The notes beneath the pieces are model-generated. The model ran no database searches. It was not told where the DNA came from and worked only from the letters and a program-made list of their open reading frames with translations. A DNA stretch of 56,927 nt from Candidatus Poseidoniales archaeon (lineage in GTDB: Archaea; Thermoplasmatota; Poseidoniia; Poseidoniales; Thalassarchaeaceae). Made by a program: the position numbers and the translations under genes. The stretch is from the NCBI GenBank assembly GCA_012960975.1, contig DUAE01000052.1, positions 1-56,927 of the forward strand. The letters run 5' to 3'. Positions 45,812 through 54,359 of this stretch are shown in pieces. Each line of letters starts with the position of its first letter. The stretch's first letter is position 1.

Positions 45812-46345
45812 CTAATTCTCCAATTTATTATTTACTAATTCGAATACTTCCTCGGCCGAAAGACCAGTAGCATCGATGATTAAATTATACGGACTCATAT
45901 CATCTAAATCGATATCATACAGAAGTCTATATCTATCTTTATCATCCGATTGACGTGTTTCAGACTCAATTAAACGAGTCTCCAAATCTCCACCTTCTCG
46001 TGTTTGAATTCTACTTGCAGATTCTTCAGGAGTGACTTTAACCCAAACTCGGAGACAATCGAGTTTGAGATTTGATGCCCACCATCCGCTTAGCCGACTC
46101 TCGACAATATCTGGTCCGTTGGCTGCGGTTAGATATTCCTTGAGTTGGGTGTCCAAAGATCTGTCCACGTCTAAATCATTTTTGCATAGTTGGCTGAATT
46201 GGCCTACAGAAATTCCTCTGCGATCGGCTTCATCACGAAAAATTCCACCGCCGTTCACATAATTCCAATTTCTTGTGATTGCCAACTTTTTGACGAGCGT
46301 GGAGGTTCCGCTGCCAGGCGGACCACTAACGGTGATTTTTACCAT
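45812..46345 (-). CDS. cmk: Archaeal cytidylate kinase
   Basis: This is a 177-residue P-loop kinase that phosphorylates CMP/dCMP. It starts MVKITVSGPPGSGTST with the Walker A loop, and YVNGGGIFRD, IVESRLSGWWA and IQTREGGDLETR complete the nucleoside-monophosphate kinase core. GGAGGT, about 9 bases before ATG 46345, decides the start against the longer form at 46363. The ATG lies 4 bases beyond the DUF106 stop, and cbf5 follows 2 bases after its own stop. Confidence 0.93.
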   Translation of the reverse strand: MVKITVSGPPGSGTSTLVKKLAITRNWNYVNGGGIFRDEADRRGISVGQFSQLCKNDLDVDRSLDTQLKEYLTAANGPDIVESRLSGWWASNLKLDCLRVWVKVTPEESASRIQTREGGDLETRLIESETRQSDDKDRYRLLYDIDLDDMSPYNLIIDATGLSAEEVFELVNNKLEN

Positions 46346-46349
46346 GACC

Positions 46350-47285
46350 TTACCTCCATTCATGTCGGCAGAATTCGCACCGCAACTTACCCTTTGGAGT
46401 TCGTTTTACAGATTCTGAATCACAATTCGGACAAACAGTTCCAGACTTTGGTGGCGCTACCTGTTGGTTGCCACCACGACGACGTTGATGATCTTGCTTT
46501 TGCACGCCAGTTTTCCTCGGCCCTGCTCGTCTTCGTTGTGCTTGTCGAGTGCGATGAGCGGCCTTTGCCTTAGCTTTCACATCCTCCAATAAGTGAAGAA
46601 GAGGTTCAGGGATCATATCCCCAGCTAGAATGAGTGGATGATTTCTAAATCGAAGCAATTTCAAGTGACGATCAACAATTCTTCCCAAAGGTGCTGACAT
46701 CGAAATATATGTTGCAATCCAAGCAGGGAATATCCACATGACTCGATTATCGAATCCCCACATGGAAGACCAAGGTAGGCTGACATAATCAACGCGGAAT
46801 TCAAGAACAGAATTCCCCATCCATGTGAAAATTGCCATAATAAAAACAATAGTGAATAACACAGGTTTCATCATGTCGCCTTGCATTTTCATTGTCTCAG
46901 GCATCATTTCCATCTGCAATCTTTGCATTTTATCGATTCGGGCAGTGTCCCTAGAAACTCGAGCATCTTGCATTTGATTTTTGATTTGGTTAGTGCGATG
47001 AGTATTATGAGCTTGTTTCACAGGATCCATGAAAATTGAACGAATGATTGTATTAACAATCATGATACTCGAGCCGAGAATGAAAACAGTTGGAACGAAG
47101 TAAATTGTGTGGAAGGGCAATAACGGCTCGATAACTGAACCCGCACCAACAGAAAGAGCATTTCGGATACTTGGAAATGCATAAATCACCATCATGATGA
47201 GCATCATTCCGAACATAGGCAGCATAGCTGAACCCATTCCTGCAGGCTGTTGATTACCAGCCGGAGCACTGCTCGCCATGGCCAT
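46350..47285 (-). CDS. DUF106 (Oxa1/YidC/EMC3-superfamily) membrane insertase with C-terminal zinc ribbon
   Basis: This is a 311-residue protein. Three membrane segments (about 20-36, 55-80 and 140-157, and a further one near 180) surround a cytosolic coiled coil (about 85-130, NQIKNQMQDARVSRDTARI). That is the layout of archaeal DUF106 proteins, which are homologous to EMC3/TMCO1 and insert membrane proteins. The C-terminal third is unusual: an Arg/Gln-rich linker (KAKAKAAHRTRQAQRRRAGP) and then a zinc ribbon with TVCPNCDSES and LRCEFCRHEW. The ribbon and basic linker may contact the ribosome, which is inference. It heads the cmk-cbf5 operon. Confidence 0.88.
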   Translation of the reverse strand: MAMASSAPAGNQQPAGMGSAMLPMFGMMLIMMVIYAFPSIRNALSVGAGSVIEPLLPFHTIYFVPTVFILGSSIMIVNTIIRSIFMDPVKQAHNTHRTNQIKNQMQDARVSRDTARIDKMQRLQMEMMPETMKMQGDMMKPVLFTIVFIMAIFTWMGNSVLEFRVDYVSLPWSSMWGFDNRVMWIFPAWIATYISMSAPLGRIVDRHLKLLRFRNHPLILAGDMIPEPLLHLLEDVKAKAKAAHRTRQAQRRRAGPRKTGVQKQDHQRRRGGNQQVAPPKSGTVCPNCDSESVKRTPKGKLRCEFCRHEWR

Positions 47286-47342
47286 TCGCTCCGCCAGCCT
47301 TCAATGAACACTTCGGTAGTCGCCTACGGCGAAAATTATTGA

Positions 47343-50111
47343 TTACTTGAACGAAAAACTACAGACCGAGCAAATTGATTGACCTATTTCTGCTTCAGAG
47401 CCACATATAGGGCATGAATTATTCTGATCGCTTTCTTCAACCCTTTTTGTATCGATCGAATCAGATTCAGAATCATCTGGTTCTACGATTTCATCTTCAT
47501 CAGATCCACCTAGATTTGTCGTTTCGCCTAATTCCTCGTCACTATTATCCATGACAGACTCCTCTTCGGCAGTAATTTCTAATTCAAATTCAACACCTCG
47601 AGGAGAGATTTCTATCGATTTGGATACTGGTGCCGATTCGTTGGTTTCAATTATTGCATCCGGCTCCAGCCATTCTGGAACATTTGGCTCTTCGTCGACC
47701 TCATCACCGAATGTTGCCCCATGGAAATCTTGCGCATCGGAAACCTTGTACTCAGCCTCGGTATCTCCTTGAATTTCATAGACGACTTCGACGCGCTCAC
47801 CTTTCTCAATCCGACCGATTTGCCAAGTCACCTTGATTCCATCTCGAGCAGATTCTTTCGTTGTCGAGACATCCCTATCACCACTTATGGAAGATTTGAT
47901 GGATGAACCCTCAATTGAAAATGTTCCAGGGACTATGTCATGAAGGGCAAGATCATTTAATGCACTATCTGAATTATTGTCAAACATCAACAAAATTTCG
48001 TATAATCCTGGTCCTCCACCGGGAAATACTTCCTTGCCCGTACTTATTTTTCTGCGACGGTGTACAACCTTGATTATCGGTGGTAATTCTACAGTTCGGG
48101 TTGCTACTGGTCCAAATCGCTCCATGCTGAAATCAGCACGAATTGGAGCAGCTAACAACTTATTTTGAGGAGAAGGATCTGGCGCGTGAAGGGGATAACG
48201 TATGATCATGGATTTGCCTGGTTGCAAACCTAGACGGGATGATGTTCCGACGGTGATTCTTAGTGCGTGACCTGGATTATCTGGTGAAATCAATTTTTCT
48301 TCAAGTTGGTTACCATTGATGATATCAACTCGGTATTGATCTGCACTGAGATCTGCACCCTCTATTTCAATCTGGATTTTATGGGTTGATGGAGGTTCGA
48401 ATATACCGGGTACATCATCGAGAACTCTCATTACATTTATCGTGGCTGAACCAGTGTTTTGAATGGTTATCACCGCTTCAATATTGGATGGCACATAAGA
48501 TTTGATTCGAGATACATCATATCGTTTATTGATAGTTGCATCGATAATTGCAAGTTTCTGTTCATTGATATTTACTAAACCGTTTGAGTGAACCGAAACA
48601 CGAGGTAAAATCGAGTACTTAACTTCCTGACTAAAACTAGGTTGATCTTCAGATTCCACCCGCTTCACCATTGACTCCCAACTGCCCTCTGGTGGTATGT
48701 CTTGACGAAGGTCAGACACCTCGAGAATTGGAGCTTCTCGGCCGGCGATCCTTACTGTCGCACCGGATAGGAGAACGATGAAAGAAGATCGGTTTTCAAA
48801 AACACATTTACAATGCCAAATTCCGGGTCGGTCGTCTTCTTCTGCAACAACCCGAGAAAATTGTCGGCCGGAACTAGTGACATTTTCAAACTCAGTCCTA
48901 GACACCGTCGCTTCAGCTGAATAAGATACTGCAGCGATACCAGCAGGTATTTTCTCTACTCCAGTAATCCGAACAAGAGGGTTCAGAACGAGAGTCTTAT
49001 TCTCGCCTATTGCCATTCGACCAATGTCCCAAACTATCGTTGAATCATCAACAGAATAGTCAGAGGTCTCTGTAACTTCAAAACAATCGGGAAGAGTTCG
49101 GCGCAATTCAACATCAATCAAAGGGACGTTTGCGATGTTCTCAATATTAATTTCAATTTTAATTTCATGAGCGTTCGGTGAGAGAACCAAAGACAGGCTA
49201 GGTTCTTGATCTCGTTCTGGTTCTGTGTCAATTTTTTCTTTAAGAACCAACATCCTAGGTCCATTCGAAGAATAAGGGATTACAGTCTCTTCGGTTGCAT
49301 CGAGTTCTCTGACGGTTATCGAACTACCACCTAAATCTGTAGATTCGGTTTTTGCGAGAAGAACTTCGATATCCCAAGCTCGTTGCTTTTTGCTTGGATT
49401 ACGAAGAATTAACTCGCCTTCGATTGTTTGTCTACGAACAGAACCATCGGGGTTTAGTGTTGATTCTTCGACTTCATTCAATGTGGCGTGAAGTTTGTCG
49501 CCAGGAATTGCATCGACTTCTGAGGCAGATCTAAGATGAGGTGAATAAGTTGAAGATATCGAGGCACCTTGAGGAGTCATAGAATCTAATGCACTCGTGA
49601 TATCGAGAATATCTTCTTCCTCATCAACAGGGGCTGCTATTTCAGAATCTGGAGAATGATCGCCCCACATATCGTTAGACTCAGGACCTGCCCCTTCAAC
49701 TCCGAATACTGTTAGCGAATCGGAGAGCGACTGCTTTGATTCCTCTTCCTCTGAATAACTTGGCTCAGGTGTTGTCTCTAACCCAGGTGGCATAGGTGGT
49801 GGTGCAGATGCGGAATCTTCGGAATTGGTTGCGAACGGATTGTTAGCCAAATCTTGTGTTTGTGGTTTTTCCGTAAACCCTGTTGGTGGCGGGGGTAATT
49901 CCGTAAATCCTAGCGGTGGTGGTGGAGGTGAGAAAATTGGTTCTTCCGATTCACTCTCTAGTTCATCGATTTCAATATCCTCGGAAAAATCAATTTCTTT
50001 CTCTTCGAGAATCGAGGAACTAGGGACTTTCTCGTCATCAGAATTTGAAGATGGGGGAGGAGGCATTGGAAATCCCGGCGGCGGAGGCGGCGGGGGTAAT
50101 TCTTCTGACAT
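47343..50111 (-). CDS. Cytosolic polyproline protein with DUF11-like beta domains and C-terminal zinc ribbon
   Basis: This protein has about 922 residues with no signal peptide and no membrane helix, so it is probably cytoplasmic. The start is ATG 50111. The first 130 residues are low complexity with proline motifs (PPPPPPPGFPMPPPP, PPPPPLGFTELPPPPTGF, PPPMPPGLETTP) alternating with acidic Ser-rich stretches. Residues about 210-790 contain several beta domains of the DUF11 type (for example NIANVPLIDVELRRTLPDCF, WDIGRMAIGENKTL, TIQNTGSATINVMRVLDDVP). An acidic linker precedes a final zinc ribbon (CPICGSEAE and CSVCSF). DUF11 domains are normally found outside cells. The protein is presumably a scaffold; the proline motifs match those in the tail of the surface protein at 7525. 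Confidence 0.82.
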   Translation of the reverse strand: MSEELPPPPPPPGFPMPPPPSSNSDDEKVPSSSILEEKEIDFSEDIEIDELESESEEPIFSPPPPPLGFTELPPPPTGFTEKPQTQDLANNPFATNSEDSASAPPPMPPGLETTPEPSYSEEEESKQSLSDSLTVFGVEGAGPESNDMWGDHSPDSEIAAPVDEEEDILDITSALDSMTPQGASISSTYSPHLRSASEVDAIPGDKLHATLNEVEESTLNPDGSVRRQTIEGELILRNPSKKQRAWDIEVLLAKTESTDLGGSSITVRELDATEETVIPYSSNGPRMLVLKEKIDTEPERDQEPSLSLVLSPNAHEIKIEINIENIANVPLIDVELRRTLPDCFEVTETSDYSVDDSTIVWDIGRMAIGENKTLVLNPLVRITGVEKIPAGIAAVSYSAEATVSRTEFENVTSSGRQFSRVVAEEDDRPGIWHCKCVFENRSSFIVLLSGATVRIAGREAPILEVSDLRQDIPPEGSWESMVKRVESEDQPSFSQEVKYSILPRVSVHSNGLVNINEQKLAIIDATINKRYDVSRIKSYVPSNIEAVITIQNTGSATINVMRVLDDVPGIFEPPSTHKIQIEIEGADLSADQYRVDIINGNQLEEKLISPDNPGHALRITVGTSSRLGLQPGKSMIIRYPLHAPDPSPQNKLLAAPIRADFSMERFGPVATRTVELPPIIKVVHRRRKISTGKEVFPGGGPGLYEILLMFDNNSDSALNDLALHDIVPGTFSIEGSSIKSSISGDRDVSTTKESARDGIKVTWQIGRIEKGERVEVVYEIQGDTEAEYKVSDAQDFHGATFGDEVDEEPNVPEWLEPDAIIETNESAPVSKSIEISPRGVEFELEITAEEESVMDNSDEELGETTNLGGSDEDEIVEPDDSESDSIDTKRVEESDQNNSCPICGSEAEIGQSICSVCSFSFK

Positions 50112-50236
50112 GACCAATTCACCTTCGGAAGTAAACGGGGACGTGCCTAAGATTGGTATAACTATTGCTCGTTCGACGTTGTCGGCTACAACATCACAAA
50201 CGAATAGTTGAAATCACAATGGGGGTGCGACGAATC

Positions 50237-51079
50237 ATGAGCGCACAAGATGGTACAGCACCCCCGGTACTCTTCGTAGTTGGCACCGCAGGTGCTGGAA
50301 AAAGTTCCTTAGTAACTGCCTTTCAGAGATGGGCAAGATTCCTTGAAGTTGATGTCCTAACAATCAATCTCGATCCTGGAGCAGAAAGAGTGCATTACGA
50401 CCCTGAATTTGATGTTAGAGATTTGGTCTCACTCTCAGATGTTATGGATGAATACGACCTAGGTCCAAATGGTGCTCAAATTTTGGCAGCCGATCTTGTC
50501 GCTTCACAAGCAGAGGATGTTTTCGAAGAAATAGATGGGATATCTGGTGATATTATGATCGTCGATACACCAGGCCAAGTAGAATTATTTGCATTCAGAG
50601 AAGCATCGAGTCACCTTGTCGAAGTGATTGGACAGGGCCGAGCGTGCTTAGTTTTCCTCTTCGATCCGATGCTATCTCAAACCCCAAGCGGTTTCGTTTC
50701 GCAAATGCTTCTCTCATCTATCGTTCACTTCAGACTTGGATTACCTACTGCAAACTTCCTCTCTAAGTCTGATCTCCTAGATCCTGAAACTCTCGAAAAA
50801 ATTCTTGAATGGGGAGATAATCTCGATGTTCTTGAATCAGCACTCTATGAAGAATCAGCACAACAATCACTCAACGCTGCCCAAGGTGGGCAACGTGCAG
50901 AATTTGCTATAGGACAACTAAGAATGATGAAGCACGCATCAATTCAACCTGGGCTAATTCCTCTTTCTAGTGAGATGGAAGAGGGGTTAGCAGATATTTT
51001 GACCTTTGCTCAATCTATATTCGGCGGAATGGCCGATACTAGAGATGGGTTTCAGGGAGATATTGAGCATGAACTCTGA
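50237..51079 (+). CDS. GPN-loop GTPase
   Basis: This protein has 280 residues from ATG 50237 (MSAQDG); ATG 50219 is an alternative. The P-loop is FVVGTAGAGKSSLV, the GPN insertion is DLGPNGAQIL, and the later motifs are IVDTPGQVELF, FLSKSDLL (NKxD-like) and the C-terminal PLSSEMEEGLADIL. Archaeal Gpn proteins are homodimeric GTPases. Eukaryotic relatives assemble RNA polymerase II, so a role in macromolecular assembly is inferred. It is divergent from the polyproline protein gene (126 bases between starts), and the next gene, argF, starts inside its last codons. Confidence 0.9.
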   Translation: MSAQDGTAPPVLFVVGTAGAGKSSLVTAFQRWARFLEVDVLTINLDPGAERVHYDPEFDVRDLVSLSDVMDEYDLGPNGAQILAADLVASQAEDVFEEIDGISGDIMIVDTPGQVELFAFREASSHLVEVIGQGRACLVFLFDPMLSQTPSGFVSQMLLSSIVHFRLGLPTANFLSKSDLLDPETLEKILEWGDNLDVLESALYEESAQQSLNAAQGGQRAEFAIGQLRMMKHASIQPGLIPLSSEMEEGLADILTFAQSIFGGMADTRDGFQGDIEHEL

Positions 51080-52025
51080 AATGAAAAAAGATTTGATGGC
51101 AATCGATGATTTAACCGATATGTTACCCGATTTGATAGATTGGGCTATCGCCTTCAAAAATGATACAGAAATGGCACCAGAATTTAAACCATTAATTGGA
51201 ATGACTATAGGTTCAATTTACGAAAAACCATCCACGCGGACTCGAGTTTCATTCGAAGTAGGAGTCGGTAAATTAGGTGGCCAACCCCTCACGCTTTTAT
51301 CAAAAGACATTCAAATTGGCAAGAGTGAATCGATTGCCGACACAGCTGCTGTCCTCTCACGATTCCTAGATGGTATCACCTACCGTTGCTTTGCCCATGC
51401 AGATGTCCAAGAACTTGCTCAACATGCATCTGTGCCAGTTATCAATGCCCTTTCTGATATGCACCACCCATGTCAAGCAGCTGCTGATCTGATGACTATT
51501 GTCGAGAATAAAAATAAAATAAATGGCCATATCGCTTGGGTAGGAGATGGAAATAATGTACTACACGATTTGCTTCTAGCCGGAGTTGCATTAGGTTATG
51601 ATATCAAGTATGCAACTCCAGTTGGAATGGAGCCTGATTCAGGAGTTGTCAGGCGTGCTGAAGAAATTGCAGCGAGTAATGGAGCTAAGATTACTGCAAC
51701 AAATGACCCAAATGAAGCGGTAAGTGGAGCAGGCGTAATTTACACGGATATTTTTGTTTCGATGGGTGAAGAACACATGGAAGATAAATTTGCTGCGTTT
51801 GACGGTTTCCAAGTCAACGAAGAACTGGTTGCAAACGCCGATTCGAATTACCTATTCATGCATTGCCTTCCAGCACACCGTGGAGAAGAAGTTACAGATG
51901 GTGTTATTGACTCAAAAAATAGCGTGGTTTTCGACCAAGCTGAAAACCGTATGTGGGCACAAATGTCAATCTTAACTTACCTGTGCAATCCAATAGCATG
52001 GCAAGCTTACAATGATTTGATTTAA
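51069..52025 (+). CDS. argF: Ornithine carbamoyltransferase
   Basis: This is a 318-residue enzyme making citrulline from ornithine and carbamoyl phosphate in arginine synthesis. The carbamoyl-phosphate loop KPSTRTRVSFE, the HHPCQAAADLMT motif, the ornithine-side segment with SMGEE, and the catalytic FMHCLPAHRGEEV are all present. ATG 51069 is chosen although the frame extends to 51006, because upstream sequence is only the gpn gene in another frame. It overlaps gpn by 11 bases and is followed at once by the converging prenyltransferase gene. Confidence 0.94.
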   Translation: MNSEMKKDLMAIDDLTDMLPDLIDWAIAFKNDTEMAPEFKPLIGMTIGSIYEKPSTRTRVSFEVGVGKLGGQPLTLLSKDIQIGKSESIADTAAVLSRFLDGITYRCFAHADVQELAQHASVPVINALSDMHHPCQAAADLMTIVENKNKINGHIAWVGDGNNVLHDLLLAGVALGYDIKYATPVGMEPDSGVVRRAEEIAASNGAKITATNDPNEAVSGAGVIYTDIFVSMGEEHMEDKFAAFDGFQVNEELVANADSNYLFMHCLPAHRGEEVTDGVIDSKNSVVFDQAENRMWAQMSILTYLCNPIAWQAYNDLI

Positions 52026-52931
52026 TTAAACCATAATTGCGCTTATCATCAAGCCAATTAGGGTTAATTGCATTGATTTTTTGATCAATGATTGGGCTGC
52101 ATAGTCCTCTGAATTAGTGAGTTTTGCTTTGACCATTTGCAACGAAATAATACCGGGAGTAACCAATAATAGATGAAGAAGAGGAAATATTCCCAATCCA
52201 AACGGCAAGAGGACTGTAATCATCGTTACCAACATCAATGTCCAAGCAATTAATCTCGCCTTTTCTGGGCCAATTCTCATAGCTAGAGTGTTTCTTCCCT
52301 GGTCGCCATCCATATCTTCAATATCTTTGATGATTTCACGGCCTAAATTATAGAAAAAACCAATCAAAAACACAGAGATTACCTTTGGATTATCCCAATC
52401 AAAAACTCCTGCTGCGCCGAATAAAACGACCATTCCCACCGAGAGAGAGATTGCAATGTTTCCTGGCAATCCACGATCCTTCAACTTCAAACTAAAATTG
52501 CCTGATGATTCATAATTTGTTAAAAGGAAAATTGCGAATAACCAAATTGCGACTGAAGGATACCATCTTTCTACTCCTGAACTTAATCCAGAAGCAATAT
52601 TCCCTGCAAAAATCAAACTACCCAGTGATACCATCATCAACAAACCTGTAACAAATTTCGCTTGAGATAGACTGATTACACCACTAGGTAAAGGCCTATT
52701 TGGGCGATTAATTTCATCGATTTTAACATCAAGAATATCGTTCAATGCATTCCATGAACACATAAAACACCACACAGAAATCGAATGTAGTAATGTGATT
52801 TGGGCTAAAGAGCCCTGCGGGATTTCCCCCAAAACCAAAACTGCTCCGAAAGCAACGCCGAAGAATCCTGTCAACGAATTTCCTGCTCGCAAGATTGTAG
52901 TCCATGCAGAAAAGGAAAATCCACTTCCCAT
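52026..52931 (-). CDS. UbiA-family prenyltransferase, probably digeranylgeranylglyceryl phosphate synthase
   Basis: This is a 301-residue protein with about eight or nine membrane helices. The first aspartate-rich motif is NDILDVKIDEINRPNRPLPSG and the second REIIKDIEDMDGDQGRNTLAM. The NRPNRPLPSG form is typical of archaeal DGGGP synthases, which add the second geranylgeranyl chain in ether-lipid synthesis. A quinone prenyltransferase is possible but less likely in an archaeon with this motif. The stop codon adjoins the argF stop (converging genes). Confidence 0.85.
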   Translation of the reverse strand: MGSGFSFSAWTTILRAGNSLTGFFGVAFGAVLVLGEIPQGSLAQITLLHSISVWCFMCSWNALNDILDVKIDEINRPNRPLPSGVISLSQAKFVTGLLMMVSLGSLIFAGNIASGLSSGVERWYPSVAIWLFAIFLLTNYESSGNFSLKLKDRGLPGNIAISLSVGMVVLFGAAGVFDWDNPKVISVFLIGFFYNLGREIIKDIEDMDGDQGRNTLAMRIGPEKARLIAWTLMLVTMITVLLPFGLGIFPLLHLLLVTPGIISLQMVKAKLTNSEDYAAQSLIKKSMQLTLIGLMISAIMV

Positions 52932-52973
52932 GATTGCTCTGCAATCAACAAAGGACTTGAGTTCTTCCCCGAC

Positions 52974-53228
52974 TTAGGCTGTTGCAGAAGGTATCTGTTG
53001 AGTCAATGACCAAACACACACAGTGTAAACACTACCACGAAATTGACCTCTGACATGCCCAACCTTTGCGAAGCGGGTATCTTTTGCTAAGATATTTCCA
53101 ACTTGATTCATTGTAGCCCCCCATCGAAATCTACTGTTTAAATGATCAAAAATCTCAACTGTGTTTGCAGATTCATTATCCCCAAGGTAGGTCTCAACTT
53201 CATTTCTCAATCTTCCAGTACGAGACAT
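52974..53228 (-). CDS. Small winged-helix-like protein
   Basis: From ATG 53228 it has 84 residues (a longer frame to 53288 is less likely). It begins MSRTGRLRNEVETYLGDN and has a helix-turn-helix-like segment TVEIFDHLNSRF followed by ATMNQVGNILAKDTRFAKVG and a beta wing (QFRGSVYTVCVWSL), the shape of a DNA-binding winged helix. No family name can be given. The start codon overlaps the stop of the frame upstream (TAATG), so the two may be coupled. The gene lies 42 bases upstream of the prenyltransferase on the same strand. Confidence 0.7.
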   Translation of the reverse strand: MSRTGRLRNEVETYLGDNESANTVEIFDHLNSRFRWGATMNQVGNILAKDTRFAKVGHVRGQFRGSVYTVCVWSLTQQIPSATA

Positions 53229-53500
53229 TATGCCACCTCTGCACGTAGTATTCTTGAGGCCAAAACACGGGAACGAAGCCCTTTCCACGAGGTTGAACTA
53301 ACCGCGACAGGGGTGGGTAATTTCGGCATTGGCGCCCAGCTTGCATTTTCAATCGAGCCATTGTTGTTCACCAATATGCTATTCGATGACCCCATTTGTA
53401 GCGTAGGGGTTCGAATTAGACTTGAAAATGATATAATTCGGCGAGGTTCTGGGCGCTTTCTGTAAATTGTCTTGGTGTTCGCATTCTTTCTTAGGCTCAT
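53228..53500 (-). CDS. Possible small hypothetical gene coupled to the winged-helix gene
   Basis: A 90-residue frame starting MSLRKNANTKTIYRKRPEPRR ends in a TAA that overlaps the ATG of the winged-helix gene. It has no recognisable domain, and a rival 107-residue frame exists on the other strand. The coupled TAATG junction is its only support. Confidence 0.35.
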   Translation of the reverse strand: MSLRKNANTKTIYRKRPEPRRIISFSSLIRTPTLQMGSSNSILVNNNGSIENASWAPMPKLPTPVAVSSTSWKGLRSRVLASRILRAEVA

Positions 53501-53562
53501 ACCCCGATGTCAACTGTTGAGCATATGAAGAAACATGAGAGAGGGGTAAATAAAAGTGAAAG

Positions 53563-53619
53563 TGAAAGTAAAGTCGATTGGGGCTTAGGCCATTGTTTTG
53601 ATAAATGAAAGTAAAGTCG
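53563..53619 (+). repeat. Two 14-base direct repeats just upstream of tRNA-Glu
   Basis: TGAAAGTAAAGTCG occurs at 53563-53576 and again at 53606-53619. Related GTGAAAGT units precede the first copy. They sit immediately before tRNA-Glu and around its likely TATA box. They may be promoter elements or remnants of insertion. Confidence 0.6.
53596..53606 (+). promoter_or_regulatory. Possible TATA element for tRNA-Glu
   Basis: TTTTGATAAAT is centred about 31 bases upstream of the tRNA 5' end. It is assigned by position and AT content only. Confidence 0.3.
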
Positions 53620-53631
53620 CAGAATCACTCC

Positions 53632-53709
53632 GCTCGTGTGGTGTAGTTCGGTCCATCATGTCGCCCTCTCGAGGCGACGACCCGGGTTCAAATCCCGGCA
53701 CGAGCACCA
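53632..53709 (+). tRNA. tRNA-Glu (anticodon CTC), CCA encoded; possible integration target
   Basis: GCTCGTG (53632-53638) pairs with CACGAGC (53699-53705). The anticodon arm TCGCC-CTCTCGA-GGCGA gives CTC, and the T-arm is GGGTTCAAATCCC. The discriminator A and CCA (53707-53709) follow. The integrase operon begins 120 bases after its 3' end, the usual order for an element integrated at a tRNA. No second copy of the tRNA 3' end is visible to the right edge of the window. Confidence 0.95.
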
Positions 53710-53828
53710 TTTGTCCGGTATTCAAGTGATAGACTGCGTTTTCTCATAATTTGGTTTGAACCTCTTCACTTTCAAGAAAAGAGAAGGGGTAGTGAAGCGC
53801 TTAAACGACAATTACGCGTGGAAATTTT

Positions 53829-54359
53829 ATGTCCATACAAAAATCGCGTGCCAAACGACAAGAGTTTGAATACAGAACAGAAGAATTGAAAATAATGCAC
53901 ATTGCTAAATTACAGGAAATGGGAATCACCCGAACTAAATTCTTCAATCAGTGTGTAGATCAGTTCCTCCACACGGGGGAATACCAGGGCGTGGATAACT
54001 CTGGTACGAAATTGAAGATTAATCAGTTGGAAGAAGAAAATGAACGATTGAGAGCGGCTCTATCAATCAAAGAAGGTGCTTTGAAACAAACTAAGGGTGA
54101 ATTGAGAACCATTCGTGCCGAAACGATTGGTCCATTGAATCCGCAAGAATCATTGAATTTGAGTATTCAGATTGAATCGGCAATAAAGGAAGCAGGTTCA
54201 ATCACTCGCAGAGACTTACTTTTACTAATCGAAGAACCAGAGAAAATAGAAGGAATACATGGTTTACTACAACAAGTAGAGTTACGATTGACTCAACAAG
54301 CTAAGATTGTGATAACCAATGGAGGTGAACTTCAATGGATAGGAATAAATCTGAATTGA
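53829..54359 (+). CDS. Ribbon-helix-helix-like plus coiled-coil protein, partner of the integrase
   Basis: This is a 176-residue protein. The N-terminal 50 residues (RTEELKIMHIAKLQEMGITR and TKFFNQCVDQFLH) look like a ribbon-helix-helix DNA-binding fold with a preceding basic segment (SRAKRQEF). A heptad-rich coiled coil follows (KINQLEEENERLRAALSIKE), then a mixed C-terminal domain of about 70 residues. Its last 25 bases overlap the integrase start, so the two are coupled. It may act as a recombination directionality factor or repressor; this is inferred. No family is recognised. Confidence 0.75.
   Translation: MSIQKSRAKRQEFEYRTEELKIMHIAKLQEMGITRTKFFNQCVDQFLHTGEYQGVDNSGTKLKINQLEEENERLRAALSIKEGALKQTKGELRTIRAETIGPLNPQESLNLSIQIESAIKEAGSITRRDLLLLIEEPEKIEGIHGLLQQVELRLTQQAKIVITNGGELQWIGINLN

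Noticed and set aside
53142-53465. A 107-residue plus-strand frame
   Set aside because: It overlaps the winged-helix frame on the other strand and lacks recognisable features or a binding site.
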